Assembly: GCA_023431185.1 (NCBI GenBank) | Contig: JAEYXS010000075.1 | Span: forward strand, 1-11,858 | DNA from: Verrucomicrobiota bacterium | GTDB lineage: Bacteria; Verrucomicrobiota; Verrucomicrobiia; Limisphaerales; JAEYXS01 | Direction: 5' to 3' | Length of the DNA: 11,858 nt | In this document: positions 6,385 to 11,858 of the stretch, piece after piece | Numbering within the stretch: position 1 is the first letter of the stretch | How the letters are laid out: every line of letters begins with the position of its first letter | Translations under genes and position numbers: made by a program | The notes under the pieces: model-generated | Seen by the model: only the letters and a program-made list of their open reading frames with translations | What the model was told of the DNA's origin: nothing | Database searches by the model: none

Positions 6385-7056
6385 ATGCGCAAAGTCTATA
6401 CACCACCACCCGTATCCGGCGGCCGCTTCTGGCCGCTCGCCGGGGCGATTGGTCTGTCCTTTGTGCTGTTCCTGATCTTGCCCTTCACCACCATGATCTC
6501 CGGCAAGAAATCGGAGATGATGGAGTTGACTCAAGTCGCGTCCGTGGAGCCGCCCAAGTTTGAGGAGCCTCCGCCGGTGGAGGAAGAACCTCCTCCGCCC
6601 AAGGACCAGGAGCCGCCTCCGCCGGAGTTGACGATGACTGAAACTGCGCCCATCAGCATCGACCAGTTGCTTGGAGATGTCGCCGTGGGCAGCGGCACCG
6701 GATTCGGCCCGGGTGCCTTCTTTGATGCCGGTGACAAGGCTGCTGATCCCGTGAAAGAGATGGTCTTCAGCATGGAAGATCTGGACCAGAAGCCAGTCGC
6801 CATCGCGCAGATCACTCCGCAGCATCCCAAGGATCTCCTCAAGGCCAAGGTGGAAGGCCAGGTGGTCCTGCTCTTCGTGGTAGATGAGCAAGGCCGCGTG
6901 GAAGACCCGCGCGTGGAGAACTCCTCCCGCCCTGAATTTGAGAAACCCGCACTCGACGCCGTGCGTAAGTGGAAGTTCAAACCCGGCACCAAGGAAGGGG
7001 AACCGGTCAAAACCTATATCCGTCAGCCTATCCGCTTCTCCATCGCGACGTCCTGA
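6385..7056 (+). CDS. tonB: TonB energy-transducing protein
   Basis: This 223-residue protein has a short cytoplasmic start, a single membrane anchor (about 15-38), and an acidic proline-rich spacer (about 55-81) with repeated EPPP/EEPP units. A C-terminal TonB domain (about 136-220) carries the typical VEGQVVLLFVVDEQG and ALDAVRKWKFKPG blocks. It would span the periplasm and deliver energy to the receptor's TonB box. The spacer is Glu-Pro rather than the Lys-Pro/Glu-Pro mix of E. coli TonB and is relatively short, as in TonB2-type proteins. The frame is open further upstream to 6316, but the ATG at 6385 avoids overlapping exbD and places the membrane anchor properly. It has no Shine-Dalgarno. 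The TPR gene follows after 20 bases. Confidence 0.93.
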   Translation: MRKVYTPPPVSGGRFWPLAGAIGLSFVLFLILPFTTMISGKKSEMMELTQVASVEPPKFEEPPPVEEEPPPPKDQEPPPPELTMTETAPISIDQLLGDVAVGSGTGFGPGAFFDAGDKAADPVKEMVFSMEDLDQKPVAIAQITPQHPKDLLKAKVEGQVVLLFVVDEQGRVEDPRVENSSRPEFEKPALDAVRKWKFKPGTKEGEPVKTYIRQPIRFSIATS

Positions 7057-7076
7057 CCTTTCAAAATTTTTGCATA

Positions 7077-8558
7077 ATGAAACTGACTGAAATGAACTGG
7101 TGGTTGGCCCTGTTGCTCATGGCCGGTCTGGTGACTGAGGCCAGCGCGGCCTCGCGTAAATCGAAAGGCGACAAGACCGAGGTCACCGTGGTGACCAATA
7201 GCATCGAGTCCATCCCGGCGATGAAATTCAACGCTCAGCCCGTGGACCCGTCCAACCCGCTCGCCCATGCCTTCCAAGATTCCGTATTCGTGAAGAGCTT
7301 CCTCGGCGGCTACGGCGTGAAAGCGGAGGTGGAGCCGAAGTTCGACCAGTCCAGGACGAACGAAGTTGCCTTCTACCGGGAGCTGGCCAACGTCATGGGC
7401 CAGGATCTCGCCAAGGCCGCTTACATGATCTCCACCAACCTCACGGTGGATTCCAACCCCATCTTCGAATACACGCTCGGCACCATCCAGCTCCAGAATG
7501 GCGACACCACCAATGCCATCACTAATCTGGAAAAAGCCATCGAGAAATTCCCCACCTTCCTCCGTGCCTGGAAGAACCTCGGCATGGCGAATGTTCGGGC
7601 GGGCAATTTTGCCGAGGCCATCCCGGCCTTCACCAAATCAGTCGAACTCGGCGGTGTGGATGGCCAGCTCTACGGCCTGCTCGGCTTCTGCTACATGAAT
7701 GAAGAGCGTTTCCTCCCGGCGGAAGGCGCGTATCGTAACGCCATCCTCTTCATGCCCGAGCACAAGGACTGGAAGATGGGCCTCATCAAGAGCCTCCTTG
7801 GCCAGAGCAAATTCACGGAAGCCGGCCGCATGGTCGCCGAGATGCTCGCCAAGGACCCGAATGACATCAGCCTTTGGACCCTGCAAGCCAGCATCTACAC
7901 CCAGCAGGAAGATTACTCCGGCGCGGCGGTGAACTACGAGATCCTCCGCAAATTCGGCAAGATCGATTTTCGCCAGCTCATGGTTCTCGGCGACATCTAC
8001 ATGAGTCAGGATGCGAAAGACCTCGCCCTTGAAGTCTATCTCGAGGGCGCGGACAAGGAGGAACCTGGCAAGGCTGAACGCACCGTCCGCGCCGCCTCGA
8101 TTCTCGCCAGCCGTGGCGCCTTCGATGAAGCCGAACTGCTCGTGAAGAAAGTGCGTGCCACCCACGGCGACAAACTCACGCCGGATGACGACCTGAAACT
8201 CCTGAAAGTCACCTCCAAAGCCGCCCTCGCCCGGGGTGAAGCCGAACAGGCCGTGCAAGTGCTGGAGAAGATCATCGAGCGCAATCCGCTCGACGGCGAG
8301 GCGCTGCTCATGGTCGGCGATTTCCATCTGAAGAACCAGGAATTTGAAAAGGCGGAATTCCGCTTCGATCTTGCTGGCCGCATCAATGGTTACGAGGCCG
8401 ACTCCTTCGTCAAGAAAGCCCAGGTCAAGGTCAAGCAGCAGAAGTACACGCAGGCCGTGGATGAGCTGCGCAAGGCGCAGAAGCTCAAGCCACGCGACAG
8501 CGTGCAGCGTTATCTGGAGGCCGTGGAGCGCATGCTCCGCCAGTCGAGTGGCGCCTGA
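7077..8558 (+). CDS. TPR-repeat periplasmic protein of the TonB operon
   Basis: This 493-residue protein starts with a signal peptide (about 1-24, ending EASA), so it should be exported. After a linker to about residue 125 it is filled with tetratricopeptide repeats to near the C-terminus. Examples are the A-W-K-N-L-G-M-A-N-V-R-A-G-N-F-A-E-A-I block near 165-182 and A-L-L-M-V-G-D-F-H-L-K-N-Q-E-F-E-K-A near 410-427. TPR arrays are protein-binding scaffolds. A TPR protein is a standard last member of DUF3450/TtpC-type TonB clusters, and it probably helps assemble or couple the energising complex; its specific role is unproven. The ATG at 7077 is preferred over the longer open frame because it begins directly at the signal peptide; a second ATG at 7092 (MNWW) is also possible. 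The receptor gene follows 23 bases after the stop, probably on the same transcript. Confidence 0.85.
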   Translation: MKLTEMNWWLALLLMAGLVTEASAASRKSKGDKTEVTVVTNSIESIPAMKFNAQPVDPSNPLAHAFQDSVFVKSFLGGYGVKAEVEPKFDQSRTNEVAFYRELANVMGQDLAKAAYMISTNLTVDSNPIFEYTLGTIQLQNGDTTNAITNLEKAIEKFPTFLRAWKNLGMANVRAGNFAEAIPAFTKSVELGGVDGQLYGLLGFCYMNEERFLPAEGAYRNAILFMPEHKDWKMGLIKSLLGQSKFTEAGRMVAEMLAKDPNDISLWTLQASIYTQQEDYSGAAVNYEILRKFGKIDFRQLMVLGDIYMSQDAKDLALEVYLEGADKEEPGKAERTVRAASILASRGAFDEAELLVKKVRATHGDKLTPDDDLKLLKVTSKAALARGEAEQAVQVLEKIIERNPLDGEALLMVGDFHLKNQEFEKAEFRFDLAGRINGYEADSFVKKAQVKVKQQKYTQAVDELRKAQKLKPRDSVQRYLEAVERMLRQSSGA

Positions 8559-8581
8559 TGCTGTGACCGGGGATATCGACC

Positions 8582-11467
8582 GTGGAACACACAAACCCAG
8601 TGAACACCAACGCCTTTTTTGTGTCTGGCGGCGGCTGGCAGCGGCTTCTATTGGCCCTGCTGCTGGCTCTCTTTCCCTTTGCGCTCACGGCGCAGGATGC
8701 GGAGACAGGTGCCATCAGCGGCCGAGTAGTGGACACTTGGCAGGGCGGTCCGCTCGCCGGTGTGACCGTGCTCGTGCGCGGCACCACGCTCGGCACCACC
8801 ACGGATTCGGCGGGAAGCTACACCGTCACTAAGGTCCCGCCCGGCACCTACGCCCTCGTATTCTCCCGCTCCGGTTACAGCAAAGCCACTGTGGGCGATG
8901 TCCGCGTCGTGGCTGGCCAGCGCACCCCGGCCGATTACGCACTCAAGCCGGAATTCTACGAGATGGAAGCCTATGAGGCGGTGGCTGAACCAGTGCTGGA
9001 TCAGGGGAATGAAATCTTGGTCGAGCGACAGCAGTCGAACATTGTCATGGATGTCCTTGGCTCGGAGATGATCTCACGATTGGGCGCAGGAGACGCTGCC
9101 GAGGTCGTGGGCCGCACTACCGGTGCCACCATCGTGGATGGGAAGTTCGCCGTCATCCGTGGTCTGGATGAGCGCTACACTTCGACGAGTTTGAACAAGG
9201 GGGAGATTCCCTCCGCCGATCCTTATCGCAAGTCCGGCCAGTTGGATCTTTTTCCCAGTGAGTTGATCGAGGCCGTCGAGGTGAGCAAGACATTCACGCC
9301 GGACCAGCCGGGTACTTTTACTGGTGGGGCCGTGAATATCCGCACCAAATCCTTTCCTGAGAAGATGATCCTGAGCTGGTCAGTGGGCGTCTCCTACAAT
9401 GAACAGGCCAATCTGAACTCGAACTTCTCCTCCTATCCCGGTGGCGATCTGGATTTTCTGGGCTTTGATGACGGCACGAGAGCTTTGCCAGATGCCTTGG
9501 ATGGCACCACCATTCCGCGTCCGAATCAGGGGACTGGTGCTGTTCGTGCGGCCAACAATGCGCTGCTCTTCGGCCAGACCCGCGCATTCAAGACCACCGA
9601 GATGGGGCCAGTCAACAGCGCCTCGCCGCTGAATACTGATTTCTCCGCTTCTTATGGTGACCGCACCAAGTTTTTTGGCCGTGACTTGGGTTTCTTCGCC
9701 GGTTTGAGCTATGGCCGTAAGTACAGCTATTATGATGACGGTCAGGTATCCCGCTACAAGCCCTCCGGTGCGGGTATAGAGGAAAATCTGAACTTGCGTG
9801 ATGTCCGGGGCGTGGAGGAAGTCGCTTGGGGCACTGCTGTCAACTTGGCTTACAAGCTTTCTGAGAATCACGAGATCAGCGCCAACTATCTCTACACCCA
9901 GACTGGCGAAAGCGAAGCACGGCGGGTCCGAGGCTTCAGCCTCAAACAGGATGAGACTGGTGACATCTTTGACTCCACGGTATTGCGCTACACCGAGCGG
10001 CACATGAACATGTATCAGTTCCTCGGCAAGCACCTTTTCCCCGAACTCGGTGATATGGAAACCGAGTGGCTGGCTTCTTTCGCCACTACCTCGCAGGAAG
10101 ACCCTGACCTGCGGTATATGTCCAAGTTTGACCGGGTGAGCGGTCTCAGCGGTTTTGCCAATACCATCTTTCCAACCACTCCGACCCGCTACTTCCGTCT
10201 ACTCGAAGAAAACAACCTTACGTTCCGCTTGGATAACACCTTTCCGATTCCGATTTGGAGTGAACTTGAAGCCAAATTCAAGACCGGCTACTACCACGCC
10301 GCCTCCGACCGTGAGTTTAACGATCGCGGTTTTTCATATGAGAGTTTGACCGGCAGTTTCGCCCCTTGGAACACCAATGGCGACCCCAACAGTTTCATCC
10401 CCATCATGTCTGGCAGCGCCACGGTTGATGATTTCTTCATCCGGGCCTTGCCTAAGAATTCCTACACCGGCGAGCAGATTGTTCAGGCCGGTTACTGGAT
10501 GGGGGAACTGCCGGTAGTGGAGAAGCTGCGCCTGATCGGCGGCATCCGTTTGGAATCCACCTACCTGGCTGTGGAGTCCACCGGCGGTACGCTGGCCACC
10601 ACCACGGCCAAGACGCAGCTGAAGCAGGTGGATCTCCTCCCGGCGGCGGGGCTGGTTTATTCCCCGGTCACCAACATGAACATCCGTCTGCACTACTCGC
10701 AGACCATCGGCCGCCCGACTTACCGTGAGATTGCCAACGTGGAAAGTTTCGACTTTGCCGGTGGTGACATCCTGGTGGGCAACCCCAACCTGAAGATGGC
10801 CGCGGTCAATAATTACGATCTGCGTTGGGAATGGTACCCCCGGCCCGGTTACATCCTCGCGATGGGCGCCTTTTACAAGGAACTCTCCCAGCCGATCGAG
10901 CAAGCCTACGTCACCCTGGATCAGGAAAAGATCATCTATAACAACCGCGAATCCGCCACGGTTCAGGGCCTCGAACTGGAAGCCCGGGCCTCCTTTGATT
11001 TTATTGATGACCTGCTATCTGATTTCAGCGGTGGTTTCAATTTCGCCTATATCGAATCCACCACCGACCTTACGGATATCGAATTGCAGAACAAGCGCGC
11101 TATCGATCCCGCCGAGCCGGATACGCGCCCGCTCTACAACCAATCTCCCTACATCATCAACTTTGACCTGACCTACGACAACCGCAAGTCCGGCACGGCA
11201 GCGACCCTTGCCTATAACATTGCCGGCGAACGGCTTGTCATCACCAACCCCTTCGGTGACGACATCTATCAGCAGCCCACCCCCACCTTGGATTTCAGCA
11301 TTTCCCAGAAACTGGGCCGCTCCCAGCGCTGGAAGATCAAACTTTCCGCCAAAAACCTCCTTAATCCCGTCAATGAGCGCACTTATGGTGCCGAACCCGG
11401 CGGCCTCATTTACAGCCGGTACAGCCGGGGCCGCTCTTACGGTGTGTCGCTTTCCTACAGCTACTGA
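8582..11467 (+). CDS. TonB-dependent outer-membrane receptor with carboxypeptidase-regulatory-like domain
   Basis: This 961-residue protein has a rather long N-terminal signal peptide (about 1-38, core LLLALLLALFPFAL). A carboxypeptidase-regulatory-like beta domain follows (about 42-123, with ISGRVVD and PPGTY motifs). A plug domain (about 145-260) carries DGKFAVIRGLDERY and GGAVNIRTK, and the rest is a long beta-barrel ending in the aromatic Tyr expected for outer-membrane insertion. A likely TonB-box region lies at about 127-138 (EMEAYEAVAEPV). It would import a substrate across the outer membrane using the TonB system encoded just upstream. The substrate cannot be read from sequence; co-regulation hints at a phosphorus compound. 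The start is GTG: the frame is closed by a TGA at 8564-8566 and no ATG lies between, though GTG at 8600 is another option. GGGGA lies about 7 bases ahead, a weak ribosome-binding site. Confidence 0.93.
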   Translation: MEHTNPVNTNAFFVSGGGWQRLLLALLLALFPFALTAQDAETGAISGRVVDTWQGGPLAGVTVLVRGTTLGTTTDSAGSYTVTKVPPGTYALVFSRSGYSKATVGDVRVVAGQRTPADYALKPEFYEMEAYEAVAEPVLDQGNEILVERQQSNIVMDVLGSEMISRLGAGDAAEVVGRTTGATIVDGKFAVIRGLDERYTSTSLNKGEIPSADPYRKSGQLDLFPSELIEAVEVSKTFTPDQPGTFTGGAVNIRTKSFPEKMILSWSVGVSYNEQANLNSNFSSYPGGDLDFLGFDDGTRALPDALDGTTIPRPNQGTGAVRAANNALLFGQTRAFKTTEMGPVNSASPLNTDFSASYGDRTKFFGRDLGFFAGLSYGRKYSYYDDGQVSRYKPSGAGIEENLNLRDVRGVEEVAWGTAVNLAYKLSENHEISANYLYTQTGESEARRVRGFSLKQDETGDIFDSTVLRYTERHMNMYQFLGKHLFPELGDMETEWLASFATTSQEDPDLRYMSKFDRVSGLSGFANTIFPTTPTRYFRLLEENNLTFRLDNTFPIPIWSELEAKFKTGYYHAASDREFNDRGFSYESLTGSFAPWNTNGDPNSFIPIMSGSATVDDFFIRALPKNSYTGEQIVQAGYWMGELPVVEKLRLIGGIRLESTYLAVESTGGTLATTTAKTQLKQVDLLPAAGLVYSPVTNMNIRLHYSQTIGRPTYREIANVESFDFAGGDILVGNPNLKMAAVNNYDLRWEWYPRPGYILAMGAFYKELSQPIEQAYVTLDQEKIIYNNRESATVQGLELEARASFDFIDDLLSDFSGGFNFAYIESTTDLTDIELQNKRAIDPAEPDTRPLYNQSPYIINFDLTYDNRKSGTAATLAYNIAGERLVITNPFGDDIYQQPTPTLDFSISQKLGRSQRWKIKLSAKNLLNPVNERTYGAEPGGLIYSRYSRGRSYGVSLSYSY

Positions 11468-11499
11468 TCTTAGGTTGTTTGCGGTTCGGAGATCAGCCT

Positions 11500-11543
11500 C
11501 TTAACGGAATCGTAACACGACCGCAGTTTGCACGTAACCTGTC
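11500..11543 (+). promoter_or_regulatory. Second set of 11-bp-phased CGTAAC-like repeats
   Basis: Units on an 11-base grid begin at 11500 (CTTAACG), 11511 (CGTAACA), 11522 (CGCAGTT, poor) and 11533 (CGTAACC). The two good CGTAAC copies are exactly 22 bases apart. Motif and phasing match the array before the TonB operon, and CTTAAC also resembles the cyanobacterial Pho box unit. The array lies about 50 bases before the next gene, a plausible position for an activator site. No clear -10 hexamer follows. The same OmpR/PhoB-family regulator probably binds both sites. Confidence 0.5.
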
Positions 11544-11590
11544 TCTGCCACTTTGGACGCGATCGCAAGTTTACTCTGCACCAACAAAAC

Positions 11591-11858
11591 ATGATGAACA
11601 TGAAAAAATTATTCCGATCCCGACTCGGATTTCTCGCCGGTCTCGGCCTGCTCGCGGGCGTAAACGCCCAGGCAGCCCAAATCGACGTATTTAACAGCAG
11701 TATCACAGGCAATGTGGTCTGGACGCGTGACAACACCTACATCCTGAAGGAGATGGTGTTTGTGGAGAACGGGGAGACGCTGACGATTGAAGCTGGCACC
11801 GTGATCAAGGGTGATGTGACCGCGACGGGTTCGCAGAAGCAGATCCCGTCGTTGGTGG
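11591..11858 (+). CDS. Secreted protein, N-terminal part (cut by window end)
   Basis: Only the first 89 residues are present and the reading frame is open at the window edge. A signal peptide (positively charged MKKLFRSR, then a Leu/Gly/Ala-rich core, ending NAQA) occupies about residues 4-28. The mature part starts with NVVWTRDNTYILK and continues with VENGETLTIEAGTVIKGD. This pattern is common at the start of secreted or surface proteins with parallel-beta-type repeats, often annotated as hypothetical. I do not recognise a specific function. Three in-frame ATGs lie at 11591, 11594 and 11600; the last gives the most standard signal peptide. No Shine-Dalgarno is visible. Its own operator-like repeats suggest separate but coordinated transcription with the receptor operon, so it could be a surface enzyme or binding protein that feeds the receptor. 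Confidence 0.7.
   Translation, partial: MMNMKKLFRSRLGFLAGLGLLAGVNAQAAQIDVFNSSITGNVVWTRDNTYILKEMVFVENGETLTIEAGTVIKGDVTATGSQKQIPSLV

Noticed and set aside
6969..7076. Upstream extension of the TPR-protein frame
   Set aside because: It overlaps the conserved end of the TonB domain, and the signal peptide starts at the ATG at 7077.
11464..11496. Inverted repeat CTGATCT / AGATCAG after the receptor stop, possible terminator
   Set aside because: The loop is 19 bases, the stem is only 7 bp and no T-run follows, so it does not look like a Rho-independent terminator.
11559..11566. GCGATCGC palindrome, identical to the cyanobacterial HIP1 element
   Set aside because: A single copy is expected by chance in GC-rich DNA and the gene content is not cyanobacterial.

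Overview
The window looks like chromosomal DNA from a Gram-negative, double-membraned bacterium of moderately high GC content. It encodes an outer-membrane receptor, a TonB/ExbB/ExbD energising system and several Sec signal peptides. The combination of FHA/class III cyclase signalling, a DUF3450-type TonB cluster, a carboxypeptidase-regulatory-domain receptor and almost no Shine-Dalgarno sequences would fit Verrucomicrobiota or a relative. This is an inference from gene content; a proteobacterium is not excluded. All ten genes read on the + strand. No tRNA, rRNA, CRISPR array or insertion sequence is visible.

Region 1 (1-2811) is a G-rich non-coding stretch followed by a two-gene signalling unit. 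The first gene encodes a zinc-ribbon / Ig-like / FHA protein whose C-terminus looks like a second, degenerate FHA fold. It overlaps by 4 bases (ATGA) a gene for an FHA domain fused to a class III nucleotide cyclase. Together they suggest phospho-threonine recognition linked to cyclic-nucleotide synthesis, although both purine-selecting positions of the cyclase look atypical.

Region 2 (2812-3057) is a 246-base regulatory gap. It holds four direct repeats of the form CGT(A/C)A(C/T) spaced exactly 11 bases apart. That is the geometry of a Pho box or other OmpR/PhoB-family operator. A perfect 10-bp stem-loop follows, just before the first gene of the next operon.

Region 3 (3058-11467) is one apparent operon of seven genes: DUF3450-like periplasmic coiled-coil protein, TtpC-like large ExbB-family protein, ExbB, ExbD, TonB, TPR protein and TonB-dependent receptor. 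This order matches the TonB2/TtpC-type systems known from Vibrio and other marine bacteria. ExbB, ExbD and TtpC would harvest the proton-motive force, TonB would carry it across the periplasm, and the receptor encoded at the end of the operon would use it to import a substrate.

Region 4 (11468-11858) has a second set of 11-bp-phased CGTAAC-like repeats, then the start of a secreted protein cut by the window end. The shared operator-like motif suggests that the transport operon and this secreted protein are co-regulated. Phosphate starvation through a PhoB-like regulator is the leading but unproven guess.
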